64,000 nucleotides of DNA, from positions 310,001 through 374,000 of the forward strand of contig NZ_JAKGCU010000002.1 of the NCBI RefSeq assembly GCF_021556435.1, read 5' to 3'. Under the pieces are notes generated by a model. The model saw only the letters and a list, made by a program, of their open reading frames with translations, was not told the origin of the DNA and made no database searches. Source of the stretch: Gordonia tangerina. Its GTDB lineage: Bacteria; Actinomycetota; Actinomycetes; Mycobacteriales; Mycobacteriaceae. Of this stretch, positions 26,248-36,067 are shown in pieces; the stretch's first letter is position 1, and the number at the start of each line of letters is the position of its first letter. A program made the position numbers and the translations under genes.

Positions 26248-26955
26248 TCACCGGCCGTCGGTTCCGTCCTCGGCGGGCAGCAGGTCGGGACGCCGTTCCC
26301 GGGTGCGTTCGAGCGCCTGTTCGCGACGCCACGCCGCCACTTTGGCGTGGTCCCCGCTGAGCAGCACCTCGGGGACATCCAGGCCACGCCACGACACCGG
26401 CCGGGTGTAGCTCGGGCCTTCGAGTAGACCGTCGGAAAACGAATCCTCTTGGTGCGAACGAGGATTGCCCAGCACTCCGTCGAGCAGCCGGACGGTGGCC
26501 TCGATCATCGCCATGGCCGCCACCTCACCGCCGATCAGAACGAAATCCCCCAGCGACACCTCTTCGACGCGCACCCGGCGGGCCGCGTCGGCAAAGACCC
26601 GTTGGTCGATACCCTCATAGCGCCCGCAGGCGAACACGAGGTGGCGTTCGCGACTCCAACGCTCGGCCGTGTCCTGGGTGAAGGGCACGCCGGCCGGTGT
26701 CGGCACCACCAGCAGCGCGGCGTCGGGGCACACGTCGTCGAGACACGGTCCCCACACCTGCGGCTTCATCACCATGCCGGGACCGCCGCCGTACGGCGAA
26801 TCATCGACACTGCGGTGGACGTCGTGGGTCCATTCACGCAGGTCGTGCACATCGACACTGATACGGCCGGCCTCGATGGCCTTGCCCAGTAGCGCAACGC
26901 GCAACGGGTCGAGGTAGTCGGGGAAAATGGAGACGACGTCGATCCGCATCGTCAT
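26248..26955 (-). CDS. trmD: tRNA (guanine37-N1)-methyltransferase
   Basis: SPOUT-class enzyme that methylates G37 in tRNAs reading CNN codons and prevents frameshifting. The 235-residue protein contains [27 protein letters not shown] (SAM trefoil knot), [10 protein letters not shown] and the C-terminal domain. The ATG at 26953-26955 overlaps the rimM stop (ATGA); an ATG two codons in is also possible. Forms the rpsP-khpA-rimM-trmD block, as Rv2909c-Rv2906c. Confidence 0.95.
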   Translation of the reverse strand: MTMRIDVVSIFPDYLDPLRVALLGKAIEAGRISVDVHDLREWTHDVHRSVDDSPYGGGPGMVMKPQVWGPCLDDVCPDAALLVVPTPAGVPFTQDTAERWSRERHLVFACGRYEGIDQRVFADAARRVRVEEVSLGDFVLIGGEVAAMAMIEATVRLLDGVLGNPRSHQEDSFSDGLLEGPSYTRPVSWRGLDVPEVLLSGDHAKVAAWRREQALERTRERRPDLLPAEDGTDGR

Positions 26956-27473
26956 CCTTCGGGGTCGTCGATCAGGCCCGGCGGCGGATCGATCGTGATG
27001 CCGTCCGTCGTCACCGACGGCACGATCTCGCGGACGAAGGGCACCAGCACCTCGCGATCGTCCGGAGTCCGCACGGCTAGCACATCGCTGCCCGGCAGGT
27101 GCAGGACGGAGGCGAGCACACCGACCTCGACGCCGTCGACGGTCGTGACGGGCAAGCCCTCGATCTCGTGGTCGTAGAACTCATCGGGATCATCCCCGGA
27201 ATCGACCTCGGAACTGTCGATCACGAACAGCACCCCGCGCAGCGCATCGGCAGCAGTGCGGTCGGATGCCTCCGCCACCGACAGCAACAGCCGCCCGGCA
27301 TGGTGCCGGGCGGCTGTCACGGTGAAATTCTGCTCGCCACCCCCGCGCGACAGCAGTCCACGCAGAACAGTGCCGGGAGCGAATCGTGCCGTCGGATCAT
27401 CGGTGCGGATGTCGACGACGATCTCGCCGCGCACTCCGTGCGATTTGGCCACGCGGCCGATCACGAGATCCAT
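26952..27473 (-). CDS. rimM: Ribosome maturation factor RimM
   Basis: Assembly factor that binds S19 and matures the 30S head. The 173-residue protein has the N-terminal RimM domain beginning [17 protein letters not shown] and a C-terminal PRC-barrel ([27 protein letters not shown]). ATG 27471-27473 is the conserved start; it lies 16 bases after the KH-protein gene. Confidence 0.94.
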   Translation of the reverse strand: MDLVIGRVAKSHGVRGEIVVDIRTDDPTARFAPGTVLRGLLSRGGGEQNFTVTAARHHAGRLLLSVAEASDRTAADALRGVLFVIDSSEVDSGDDPDEFYDHEIEGLPVTTVDGVEVGVLASVLHLPGSDVLAVRTPDDREVLVPFVREIVPSVTTDGITIDPPPGLIDDPEG

Positions 27474-27489
27474 CGCGCAGAAGTGTCGA

Positions 27490-27732
27490 TCAGCGGTCGG
27501 TGTCGACGATGTCCACACGCATCCCGCGGCCACCGATGCCGCCGACGAGAGTGCGCAGGGCGGTAGCGGTGCGACCATTGCGGCCGATCACCTTGCCGAG
27601 ATCCTCGGGATTGACGTGTACCTCGACCAGCCGGCCACGACGCCCGGTGATCATTTCGACACGGACGTCGTCAGGGTTGGCAACGATGCCACGGACGAGA
27701 TGCTCGACCGCGTCGGCGACGACAGCGCTCAC
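27490..27732 (-). CDS. khpA: KH-domain RNA-binding protein KhpA
   Basis: An 80-residue single KH-domain protein (UPF0109). The GxxG loop is GRNG at residues 50-53, with flanking [16 protein letters not shown]. Pneumococcal KhpA with KhpB binds many RNAs and affects division; in actinobacteria the role is less clear. GTG start overlaps the rpsP stop (GTGA), and rimM follows by 16 bases. Confidence 0.9.
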   Translation of the reverse strand: MSAVVADAVEHLVRGIVANPDDVRVEMITGRRGRLVEVHVNPEDLGKVIGRNGRTATALRTLVGGIGGRGMRVDIVDTDR

Positions 27733-28220
27733 GCGTCACCCTGAGCGGCCGGGACCTGGTCGGCCGGAGCCTGGTCGGCAGGCGCCTCGGCCGGGCGCGC
27801 CTCTGCGGCCGCGGTGTCGGCGTCGGCCTTCTTGGCGGCCTTCTTCTTGGGAGTGGTGGCATCGGCGACCGGCTCGCTGTCCGCGGCGGCGAGCGCAGCG
27901 TTGAACAGATCCAGCTTCGACGCCTTCGGCTCCTTGGTCTTCAGGGTGCCCTCGGCGCCCGGCAGGCCCTTGAACTTCTGCCAATCACCGGTGACCTTGA
28001 GGATGGCCTCGACCGGTTCGGTCGGCTGGGCGCCGACGCCGAGCCAGTACTGGGCGCGCTCGGAGTCGACCTCGATCAGGCTCGGCTCTTCCTTCGGGTG
28101 GTACTTGCCGATGGTCTCGATCGCCCGGCCGTTGCGGCGGGTCCGAGAGTCGGCGACGACGATGCGGTATTGCGGGTTGCGGATCTTGCCGAGCCGCGTG
28201 AGCTTGATCTTGACAGCCAT
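27729..28220 (-). CDS. rpsP: 30S ribosomal protein S16
   Basis: S16 is a 30S assembly protein. The first 80 residues are the standard domain ([36 protein letters not shown]). A further 80-residue tail rich in Ala, Lys, Glu, Pro and Asp is typical of actinobacteria (M. tuberculosis S16 is of similar length) and probably disordered. It is the first gene of the rpsP-khpA-rimM-trmD operon. AGAGAAGA lies before the ATG. Confidence 0.95.
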   Translation of the reverse strand: MAVKIKLTRLGKIRNPQYRIVVADSRTRRNGRAIETIGKYHPKEEPSLIEVDSERAQYWLGVGAQPTEPVEAILKVTGDWQKFKGLPGAEGTLKTKEPKASKLDLFNAALAAADSEPVADATTPKKKAAKKADADTAAAEARPAEAPADQAPADQVPAAQGDA

Positions 28221-28447
28221 GTCTTCTCTTTCAGTGGTCACTGCGCAATTCAGCGGCCCGCCCGGAGCGACGGACCCGGTTTTGCGTTCTGTTTCGGTGT
28301 GACCGCCGGTCGGTACGTAACCGGTTCCGGCGAACCGACGTGCAATTCTGCCAGATGAGCGGGCCGGATCGGAAATCACGGGCCAAAGCCGCACCACTGA
28401 CACGGGTGCGATTCACGGGGTAGCGGTGGAGTCTGTCGGTGGGGTCC

Positions 28448-28487
28448 GACATGTGGTTACCCACCCCGCTGAAGGTAACCACATGTC
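28448..28487. promoter_or_regulatory. 14-bp perfect inverted repeat upstream of rpsP
   Basis: GACATGTGGTTACC (28448-28461) and GGTAACCACATGTC (28474-28487) are exact reverse complements with a 12-base spacer. It could be the operator of an unidentified regulator or an RNA hairpin in the rpsP leader, 228 bases before the start. Confidence 0.6.
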
Positions 28488-28610
28488 ACGCAAACGATCG
28501 CTGAGCTTTTTCGCACCTCGGTCGACTCGGCGGCCTCCCCCGACCGTTACCCGAACCGTCGAACCGAATGCGGGCTCCGGCGTCGCGAACCCTGCTGCGC
28601 AGCGATTACT

Positions 28611-28624
28611 TTACCAGCCGGTAA
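28611..28624. promoter_or_regulatory. TTACC-N4-GGTAA inverted repeat
   Basis: A short, TetR-operator-like inverted repeat in the AT-rich part of the rpsP upstream region, about 390 bases from the rpsP start and 90 from the amidohydrolase stop. The regulator is unknown. Confidence 0.35.
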
Positions 28625-28712
28625 GTTAGCACCACCAGCTCACACCGAGTGCATTACCTCACACGAATACGTCACACCAAAGGCTGCGACCTGCGATTGC
28701 TGTGAGCTACCG

Positions 28713-29807
28713 CTAGTGGACAGTTAGCCCCGAGCAAACGATCTCGGTGGGCCGTCGCAGCGTGGTCAGGTCGACGCGGGGATCCTCGGCGAGCACCAGG
28801 AAGTCGGCCGGGTCGCCTTCTTCGAGCACCCCAGCACCCAACCAGCGTCGAGGCGCGACCGATGCCGCGTACAACGCATCGCGCGCACCGAAGCCGACCG
28901 CGGCCATCGCGTCGATCTCGTCGACGATCCGACCGTGCTCGACGAAGCCGCCGGCGTCGGTGCCCGCGAACATCGCGACACCCGCCTCTCGCGCGGCGGC
29001 GAACACCGCACCGGCATTGTCGTAGAGCTTGCGCATGTTGGCCTGGTAGGTGGGAAACCGGTCGGCGCCGTCGGCGATACCCGGAAAGTTCTCCACCTGG
29101 ATCAGCGTCGGGACCAACGCGATCGATCGCTCCACCATCGCATCCATCAGATCGGTGGTCAGCCCCGTACCGTGCTCGATGCAGTCCACACCGGCGGCGA
29201 TCAGATCGGGCAGGGCATCGGCCCCGAACACATGCGCCGTGATGCGCGCGCCCTCGGCGTGGGCCGCGGCGACGGCGGCGTCGAGTTGCGCTCTGGTCCA
29301 CAGCGGGGCGAGGTCGCCGACCTCCCGGTCGATCCAGTCGCCGACCAGCTTGACCCAGCCGTCGCCGTCGCGGGCCTGCCGGGTGACCTCGGCGGCCAGA
29401 TCGTCGGGGTTCTCGAGGTCCACACCGTAGTCGCGCAGGTACCGCTTGGGCCGAGCGATGTGCTTGCCGGACCGGATGAACCGGGGGCAACTCGAGTCAC
29501 CATCGAGCGGATGGGTGTCCAGCGGGGAACCGACCTCGCGGATCAGCAGGGTGCCCGCCCGCACGTCGGCATGCGCATACCGGCGGGCCTGCTCGATGGT
29601 CACGCCGAGTCCCGGTGCGATGCCGACATGGTTGTGCGCATCCACCAGACCCGGGATGATCCAGCCACCGTCGGCAGCCGTCTCGGCGCCGCGCACCGGC
29701 TCCCGGGTGATGAACCCGTCGACGACCCACAGGTCGATCTGTTCATCGGTGAACGGGTCGATGCCGCGGTAGTGACGAATGTCGCGGTCGGGCACGGCTT
29801 CGGTCAC
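28713..29807 (-). CDS. Amidohydrolase-family metal-dependent hydrolase
   Basis: A 364-residue protein with the amidohydrolase signatures: VDAHNH (His58, His60) after the first strand, ITAHVFG, IEHGTGL and GTDAGG for the remaining metal ligands and catalytic Asp. The substrate is unknown; relatives include imidazolonepropionase and prolidase-like enzymes. GTG 29805-29807 is preferred because conserved sequence starts there and it is 13 bases after ffh. A homologue (Rv2915c) occupies the same place beside ffh in M. tuberculosis. The partial overlap of upstream frames with ffh argues against a longer protein. Confidence 0.85.
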   Translation of the reverse strand: MTEAVPDRDIRHYRGIDPFTDEQIDLWVVDGFITREPVRGAETAADGGWIIPGLVDAHNHVGIAPGLGVTIEQARRYAHADVRAGTLLIREVGSPLDTHPLDGDSSCPRFIRSGKHIARPKRYLRDYGVDLENPDDLAAEVTRQARDGDGWVKLVGDWIDREVGDLAPLWTRAQLDAAVAAAHAEGARITAHVFGADALPDLIAAGVDCIEHGTGLTTDLMDAMVERSIALVPTLIQVENFPGIADGADRFPTYQANMRKLYDNAGAVFAAAREAGVAMFAGTDAGGFVEHGRIVDEIDAMAAVGFGARDALYAASVAPRRWLGAGVLEEGDPADFLVLAEDPRVDLTTLRRPTEIVCSGLTVH

Positions 29808-29820
29808 GTCGGCGGCCTCG

Positions 29821-31398
29821 TCACTTCTTCTTCGGGTTCTGGAACTGTGAGACGTCGATGCCTTCGAGCCCCGGCGGCAGTTCGTCGAGACCCGCCGGCA
29901 TGTTGGACAGATCGGGGAACCCGCCCGGCATCCCGGGCATCCCGGCCATCCCGGGGAATCCACCCCGCACCTTCGGCGGTGTGGGCCCCCGACTCTTGCC
30001 CTTGCCCTTCTTGCCCTTGCCCTTCTTGCGGTTGTTCTTACGGCCGCCACCGACGCCCATTCCCATCCGGCCGGACATCTGCGCCATCATCTTGCGGGCC
30101 TCGAAGAAGCGGTCCACGAGTTGGTTGACCTCGCTGACCGTGACGCCGGAGCCATTGGCGATGCGCAGCCGCCGGGAGGCGTTGATGATCTTCGGGTTGT
30201 CGCGCTCGGCAGGCGTCATACCGCGGATGATCGCCTGCACCCGATCGAGCTGCTTGTCGTCGACCTGTGAGAGCGCGTCCTTCATCTGCCCGGCGCCCGG
30301 CAACATGCCCAAGATGTTGCCGATCGGCCCCATTTTGCGGATCATCAGCATCTGGTCGAGGAAGTCCTCGAGGGTGAGTTCACCCTGGGTGATCTTGGCG
30401 GCCGCGGCCTCGGCCTGCTGGGCATCCCAGTGCTGTTCGGCCTGCTCGATGAGCGACAGCACATCGCCCATGCCCAGGATGCGACTGGCCATCCGGTCGG
30501 GGTGGAAGACGTCGAAGTCGTCGAGCTTCTCCCCCGACGACGCGAACATGATCGGGCGCCCGGTGACCTCGCGCACCGACAGCGCCGCACCGCCGCGGGC
30601 GTCGCCGTCGAGTTTGGTGAGCACCACGCCGGTGAAGCCGACGCCGTCCTGGAATGCCTCGGCGGTGCTGACGGCGTCCTGACCGATCATGGCGTCGACG
30701 ACGAACAGGACCTCGTCGGGTTCGGTGGCCTCCCGGATGTCGGAGGCCTGCCGCATCAGCTCCTCGTCGATACCGAGTCGACCTGCGGTGTCGATGACGA
30801 CCACGTCGTAGTGCTGCGCCGTCGCCTCGGCCACACCATCACGAGCCACCGCGACAGGATCACCGGAACTGACCGTGCCCAGCTCACCGGTCTGTCCGAT
30901 GCTGGTACCGGGGTCCGGTGCGAACACTTTGACGCCGGCACGTTCGCCGACGATCTGCAGCTGCGAGACCGCCCCGGGCCGCTGCAGGTCGCAGGCCACC
31001 AGCAACGGCTGATGCCCCTGCTTCTTGAGCCAGTTGCCGAGCTTGCCGGCCAACGTGGTCTTACCGGCACCCTGCAGGCCGGCGAGCATGATCACCGTCG
31101 GCGGCTTCTTCGCATATTCGATCCGACGGGTCTCCCCACCGAGGATGCCGACGAGTTCGTCGTTGACGATCTTGACGACCTGCTGCGCCGGATTCAGCGC
31201 TCCGGACACCTCCGCGCCCTTGGCACGTTCCTTGACCTTCGCGATGAAACCGCGCACCACCGGCAGCGAGACGTCGGCCTCCAGCAACGCCAGCCGGATC
31301 TCCCGGCAGGTGCGGTCGATGTCGGCGTCGGACAGCCGTCCTTTGCCGCGCAGGTCCTTGAGCGCACTGCCCAACCGATCGGAAAGCGAATCGAACAT
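29821..31398 (-). CDS. ffh: Signal recognition particle protein Ffh (SRP54)
   Basis: GTPase that with 4.5S RNA carries nascent membrane proteins to FtsY. The 525-residue protein has the N domain, the G domain with G1 GLQGAGKT (107-114), DTAGRLG, and TKLDGDARGG, and a Met-rich M domain that binds the signal peptide. The C-terminal tail is basic and Gly-rich (RKNNRKKGKGKKGKGKSRG) and ends with a Met/Gly/Pro-rich segment, which is common in actinobacteria. It lies 71 bases after glnD. Confidence 0.97.
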   Translation of the reverse strand: MFDSLSDRLGSALKDLRGKGRLSDADIDRTCREIRLALLEADVSLPVVRGFIAKVKERAKGAEVSGALNPAQQVVKIVNDELVGILGGETRRIEYAKKPPTVIMLAGLQGAGKTTLAGKLGNWLKKQGHQPLLVACDLQRPGAVSQLQIVGERAGVKVFAPDPGTSIGQTGELGTVSSGDPVAVARDGVAEATAQHYDVVVIDTAGRLGIDEELMRQASDIREATEPDEVLFVVDAMIGQDAVSTAEAFQDGVGFTGVVLTKLDGDARGGAALSVREVTGRPIMFASSGEKLDDFDVFHPDRMASRILGMGDVLSLIEQAEQHWDAQQAEAAAAKITQGELTLEDFLDQMLMIRKMGPIGNILGMLPGAGQMKDALSQVDDKQLDRVQAIIRGMTPAERDNPKIINASRRLRIANGSGVTVSEVNQLVDRFFEARKMMAQMSGRMGMGVGGGRKNNRKKGKGKKGKGKSRGPTPPKVRGGFPGMAGMPGMPGGFPDLSNMPAGLDELPPGLEGIDVSQFQNPKKK

Positions 31399-31469
31399 TC
31401 TTCTAGTCTTCCATGCTCGTCATGCGGCACTCCGGGTGTGGCCCCGACTCTTTGCCTGGCGGTCGCGCG

Positions 31470-34016
31470 TCAGCTGATGGGCACCCCGGACCGGGCGGTA
31501 CCACCATAGGCGTCGGGACCGTTTCCGTCGTCGTCGGAACGCGGTTGGGGCGGTGGGCACACGGCGAGCACGTCGTCGGCGAGGGCGGTGCGGGCGGCTT
31601 CGCCGTCATCGGCGAGGTGCAGGCAGAACGTGTCGACCACGGTGCTGCCCAACGTGGTGACCTTGGCCCAGCGGACCTGCGCGCCGTGGCGTTCGATGAC
31701 CGAGCTGACCCGACTCAACAACCCCAGTCTGTCGTCGGTGCGCAGCTCGAGGATCACCTCGCCGGGATCGGGGCCCGGATCGGGTCCCGTCGCCTCGGCA
31801 TCGTGGTGCACCCACAGCACCCGCGGCGGCGCGACGGCGAACAATGCGGGCACCGCGTTCTTGGGGTGCCCGGCACCGTCGACGGCCGGATCGGTGCTGC
31901 CGGCCGACGTCGCGGCGCCCGGTGCCGACACCGAACCGATCGTCGGGATCGGCGACTCGGTCTCGCGGGCGTCGAGACGGGCCAGCACATCGATCTTGCC
32001 GTCCACCGCCGCCATCAGTTGTTGACGGATCAGCCCGGCCTCGGGTGGACTGCCGAACAGCGGCACCACCACGAAGGTGTTGACCGCGCTGCCCGCATGG
32101 CTCTGCACGGTCGCCGAGTGCGACCGCAACCCGTTCAGACTCAACACGCCGGCCATCTTCGACAGCAGGCCCGTCGCATCCGGGGCGACCATCGTGATGC
32201 GGAAGGTGTGCGGTCCGTCGGCCTGCTCGATGTCGACCGAGAAGCCGCCCGCCTCGGCGAGAGCGATCTGTTCGGAGGTGAGCGCATCGGGGCGGGCGAG
32301 TTCGTCACCGTCGATGAGGCGAAACGCCCGACGAACGAGGTCGTTGATCAACGACGCCTTCCACTCCCCCCACACACCGGGGCCGGTGGCCAGCGAGTCG
32401 GCCTCGGCCAACGCGGACAGCAATTCGAGCAGCGCCCGGTTGTATCCGAGTGTCTCCGCCACGAATTCGGCGGTGGCCGGGTCGTCCAGATCACGTCGGG
32501 TGGCGATGCTCGGGAGCAGCAGGTGATGTCGCACCATCTCCGAGAGCACCGTGACATCCTGCGGCCACAGCCCGAACCGGTTACCGATCTGGATCGCGAG
32601 GTCGGCGCCGACGATGCTGTGGTCGGCCCCGCGGCCCTTGCCGATGTCGTGCAGTAGCGCACCGAGCACCAGCAGATCGGGCCGCGACACCCGCGTGGTC
32701 ATCGACCCGGCATGGGCGGCCGTCTCCACCAGATGCCGGTCGACGGTCCAGGTGTGAATCGCGTCCCGCGGGGGAAGGTCTCGGACCGCACCCCATTCGG
32801 GCAGCAATCGACCCCACAACCCGGTGCGGTCGAGGGCCTCGATCGGGTCGACCATGTGGTGTCCGGCACCGAGCAACACCAGCAGATCGCTGAGTGCTTC
32901 GGCCGGCCACGGTTCACGCAGTTCCGGCGCGTAGTCGGCCAGTCGGCTCAGTGTCGACGCGCTGATCGGCAGACCCGTGCGCGCCGATGCCGACGCGACA
33001 CGCAGGATCAGACCGGGGTCTTTACTCGGGATCGCGTTGCGCGCCAACACGATTTCCCCGTTGTGCTCCACCACCCCTTCGTCCAGGGGCCGTCGTATCG
33101 GCGACCGCCGTAGTTTCGCCAATCCACGGCGCGGCAAAGCGTTACCCGCGGTGCGCAAACCGACGTCGATGGAGTAGCTGATGGTGCGGGCGGCATCGCT
33201 GATCACCCGGGCGAGATCGAAACGGTCACCGATCCGCAGCGCCGCACCGATCTCGTCGGCATCCTGGGCACGCACCTGTTCGCGCGGTCGTCCGGCAATG
33301 CGGTGCAGCTCGGTGCGGATGTCCAGCAAACGCGCATACGCCACCTGCGGCCCTGCGCCCGGCGAATCCGGGCGCAGACTGGCCATGCCGTCGGTGAGTT
33401 GGGCGATCGCCAGCGCCCCCAGCAGTTGCACATCACGCAGACCGCCCCGGCCGTTCTTCAGGTCGGGCTCCGCGCGGTGCGCGATGTCACCGGCTCGTCG
33501 CCACCGGTCCTGCGCATGTGACACCACGGCCGGGAACCGATCGCGGATCTCGGTGCGCCACTGCTGGCGGACCCCACTGATCAACAGATTGGACAGGTCC
33601 TCATCGCCGGCGATGTGCCGGGCCTCGAGCAACCCCATTGCGGCGCTGACGTCTTCGGCCGCCACCTGCAACGCCTGTGGCACCGTTCGCACACTGTGGT
33701 CGAGCGCAATGTTGGCGTCCCACAACGGATACCAGAGCCCGTCGGCCACCTCGGCGACCTCGTCGTGCGGCATTCCGTCGTGCAGCAGGATCAGATCGAG
33801 ATCGGAGAAGGGCAACAGCTCTCCGCGGCCGAGTCCGCCGACGGCGACGATGGCATACCCACTCTGTGGGCGCACACCGAGCTCGGCTCCCTTGCTGGTC
33901 AGCCAGAACTCGTGGAGATCGACAAGCACCTGTCGCAGGCCGGGGGCGTCGAGCTTGCCCGCCTGCCCCGACTGCAGGAGTTGCCGACGGGTCGCCGCGA
34001 GATCTGTTGCTGCCAC
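31470..34016 (-). CDS. glnD: [Protein-PII] uridylyl/adenylyltransferase GlnD
   Basis: Nitrogen sensor that modifies PII on Tyr51. The 848-residue protein has the nucleotidyltransferase domain with GGLGRGELLPFSDLDLI (Asp72, Asp74), an HD domain (HDIGKGRGADHS) for removal of the nucleotide, and two C-terminal ACT domains that sense glutamine (the second includes an inserted Asp/Gly/Pro segment). In mycobacteria and corynebacteria the modification is adenylylation, so that is likely here. Third gene of amt-glnB-glnD. Confidence 0.95.
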   Translation of the reverse strand: MAATDLAATRRQLLQSGQAGKLDAPGLRQVLVDLHEFWLTSKGAELGVRPQSGYAIVAVGGLGRGELLPFSDLDLILLHDGMPHDEVAEVADGLWYPLWDANIALDHSVRTVPQALQVAAEDVSAAMGLLEARHIAGDEDLSNLLISGVRQQWRTEIRDRFPAVVSHAQDRWRRAGDIAHRAEPDLKNGRGGLRDVQLLGALAIAQLTDGMASLRPDSPGAGPQVAYARLLDIRTELHRIAGRPREQVRAQDADEIGAALRIGDRFDLARVISDAARTISYSIDVGLRTAGNALPRRGLAKLRRSPIRRPLDEGVVEHNGEIVLARNAIPSKDPGLILRVASASARTGLPISASTLSRLADYAPELREPWPAEALSDLLVLLGAGHHMVDPIEALDRTGLWGRLLPEWGAVRDLPPRDAIHTWTVDRHLVETAAHAGSMTTRVSRPDLLVLGALLHDIGKGRGADHSIVGADLAIQIGNRFGLWPQDVTVLSEMVRHHLLLPSIATRRDLDDPATAEFVAETLGYNRALLELLSALAEADSLATGPGVWGEWKASLINDLVRRAFRLIDGDELARPDALTSEQIALAEAGGFSVDIEQADGPHTFRITMVAPDATGLLSKMAGVLSLNGLRSHSATVQSHAGSAVNTFVVVPLFGSPPEAGLIRQQLMAAVDGKIDVLARLDARETESPIPTIGSVSAPGAATSAGSTDPAVDGAGHPKNAVPALFAVAPPRVLWVHHDAEATGPDPGPDPGEVILELRTDDRLGLLSRVSSVIERHGAQVRWAKVTTLGSTVVDTFCLHLADDGEAARTALADDVLAVCPPPQPRSDDDGNGPDAYGGTARSGVPIS

Positions 34017-34044
34017 GGAGTTCTTACACTTCCTTCGTGATGGA

Positions 34045-34082
34045 CACGACCCCGCGCCTGAGTCTTCAGACGCGGGGTCGTG
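34045..34082. terminator. 12-bp hairpin between glnB and glnD
   Basis: CACGACCCCGCG (34045-34056) pairs with CGCGGGGTCGTG (34071-34082). A T-rich AGTCTTTTTT follows on the plus strand only, whereas glnB-glnD are on the minus strand; from their direction the run is A-rich and precedes the stem. It may act as a partial attenuator or stabiliser, or block antisense transcription. Confidence 0.55.
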
Positions 34083-34114
34083 AGTCTTTTTTCAAAGGGG
34101 CGGGTTGCCCCGGA

Positions 34115-34456
<342 letters not shown>

Positions 34457-34502
34457 TTATCCCTCTCCACAGGAATCAGCGTATAGGCGAAAGTGCAGGG
34501 AT

Positions 34503-35849
34503 TCATGCCAGTTCATAGGCTGTCTCCGCATGTTCTGCCTCGTCGATGCCGTTGTGCTCGTCCTCCTGGCCGATCTTCCAGCCGAGTGGTTTGAGCGCGA
34601 GGGCGATGATCGTGGTGAGGACACCGGTGAAGACGAGCGCGAAGGCCGCGATGACGATCTGCACGACGACTTGCTTGTAGTCGCCGCCCCAGAACAGGCC
34701 GACGTCCTTGGCGAGCAGGCCCACACCGACGGTGCCCCACAGGCCGGCGACGAGGTGCACGCCGACCACGTCGAGCGAGTCGTCGTAGCCGAACTTGTTC
34801 TTCAGACCGATGGCAAGGGCCGCCAGTGCACCGGCGATGACGCCGAGGATCAGCGAGCCGACCGGGGTCAGCGAGCCACAGGCCGGGGTGATCGCGACCA
34901 GACCGGCGACGATACCGGACGCGGCGCCCACGCTGGTGGCGTGCTTGTCGCGGATGATCTCCACCGCAAGCCAGCCGATGATCGCTGCGGCGGTGGCGGC
35001 GGTCGTGTTGACCCACACCAGGCCGGCGGTCATGTCGGCGGCCAGTTCCGAACCGGCGTTGAAGCCGAACCAGCCGAACCACAGCAGCGCTGCGCCGAGC
35101 ATCACGAACGGGATGTTGTGCGGACGGTAGGCGGTACGGCCGAAGCCGGAGCGAGCGCCGACGATCAGAGCCAGGACCAACGCGGCCATACCGGCGTTGA
35201 TGTGAACCACGGTGCCACCGGCGAAGTCGATCGGCGCCACGTTGGCCTCACCGTCGGTGCTGCCGAACATCCAAGCAGCAAAACCGTCTTCGCCGCCGCC
35301 CATGATGCCGCCGCCCCCGACGAGACCGCCCCACACCATGTGCGAGAGCGGGAAGTAGACGATCGTCGACCAGAGCACGGTGAAGATCAGCCAGGTCGAG
35401 AACTTCACGCGTTCGGCGAGCGCGCCGCTGATCAGGGCGACGGTGATGACCGCGAAGGTCAGCTGGAAGCCCAGGAACACGATGGCCGGGATGCTCATTC
35501 CGGCGGTCACGTACGTCGTCGCGTCCTCGGTACCCGCGGTGGCCGTCAGTTGGTCGGAACCGAACAGCGCGAACGGATTGGCGAAGATGCCGGCGATGTC
35601 ACTGTTGCCGGTGATGCCGTCGGAGAACGACATCGAGAATCCCCACAACACGTAGACCACGCTGACCGTGGCCAGCGAGCCGAACGACATCATCATCATG
35701 TTCAGGACAGACTTGCCCCGAGCCAGCCCCCCGTAGAAAAAGGCGAGTCCGGGCGTCATCAGCAACACCAAACCCGCTGCGGCGAGCATCCACGCCGTAT
35801 CACCGGGGTTGACTTCGCCAAAAACTTCTTCTGGCAGTGCCAAAACCAC
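34503..35849 (-). CDS. amt: Ammonium transporter Amt
   Basis: Membrane channel/transporter for ammonium with eleven hydrophobic helices. The 448-residue protein shows MTPGLAFFYGGLARGKSVLN, the conserved DFAGGTVVHINAG block with the first pore His, and GASCDAGG-equivalent later helices with GVHLVAGLWGTVGVG containing the second His. The C-terminal cytoplasmic tail (EEHNGIDEAEHAETAYELA-like) is long enough to bind PII. It is the first gene of amt-glnB-glnD and has two GlnR-like boxes upstream. Confidence 0.95.
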   Translation of the reverse strand: MVLALPEEVFGEVNPGDTAWMLAAAGLVLLMTPGLAFFYGGLARGKSVLNMMMMSFGSLATVSVVYVLWGFSMSFSDGITGNSDIAGIFANPFALFGSDQLTATAGTEDATTYVTAGMSIPAIVFLGFQLTFAVITVALISGALAERVKFSTWLIFTVLWSTIVYFPLSHMVWGGLVGGGGIMGGGEDGFAAWMFGSTDGEANVAPIDFAGGTVVHINAGMAALVLALIVGARSGFGRTAYRPHNIPFVMLGAALLWFGWFGFNAGSELAADMTAGLVWVNTTAATAAAIIGWLAVEIIRDKHATSVGAASGIVAGLVAITPACGSLTPVGSLILGVIAGALAALAIGLKNKFGYDDSLDVVGVHLVAGLWGTVGVGLLAKDVGLFWGGDYKQVVVQIVIAAFALVFTGVLTTIIALALKPLGWKIGQEDEHNGIDEAEHAETAYELA

Positions 35850-35936
35850 TTTGTGAAACCTCCCTCAAGTGCGCCGACGGCTCGACGCCTGCACAGAGAC
35901 TCTGTCGGCAGACGGTTTCAGCTGTGGTGCCCTGAG

Positions 35937-35984
35937 GTTTCGGGCGTGTGAACCCGTGAACGTTTTATATTTCGTGCGCGTAAC
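35937..35984 (-). promoter_or_regulatory. GlnR-like binding sites upstream of amt
   Basis: On the coding strand, GTTAC-N6-GAAAT (35984-35969) and TTCAC-N6-GAAAC (35952-35937) resemble the actinobacterial GlnR half-site pattern GTnAC-N6-GAAAC. The second half-sites match the consensus exactly or with one change. Spacing between the two boxes is wider than the usual 22-base repeat, 32 bases. They lie 88-135 bases before the amt start. Confidence 0.6.
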
Positions 35985-36067
35985 GGCCCTGGTCGCGCTT
36001 CAGCTGCTTCTCAGCCTCGCCGAAGGATGTCCGACGCCGCTTTTGTGTTGTCGGATCGCGACTGTGA

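Larger units (their letters stand above)
28221..28712. other. Gene-free region upstream of rpsP with two inverted repeats
   Basis: No reading frame here looks conserved; the apparent short frames have no family features. The region holds the rpsP leader and promoter and the two inverted repeats listed separately. A+T rises around 28600-28680, where promoter elements would be expected. Confidence 0.55.

Noticed and set aside
28426-28629. Short frame of 67 codons in the rpsP upstream region
   Set aside because: It spans the inverted repeats and has no ribosome site or conserved motif.
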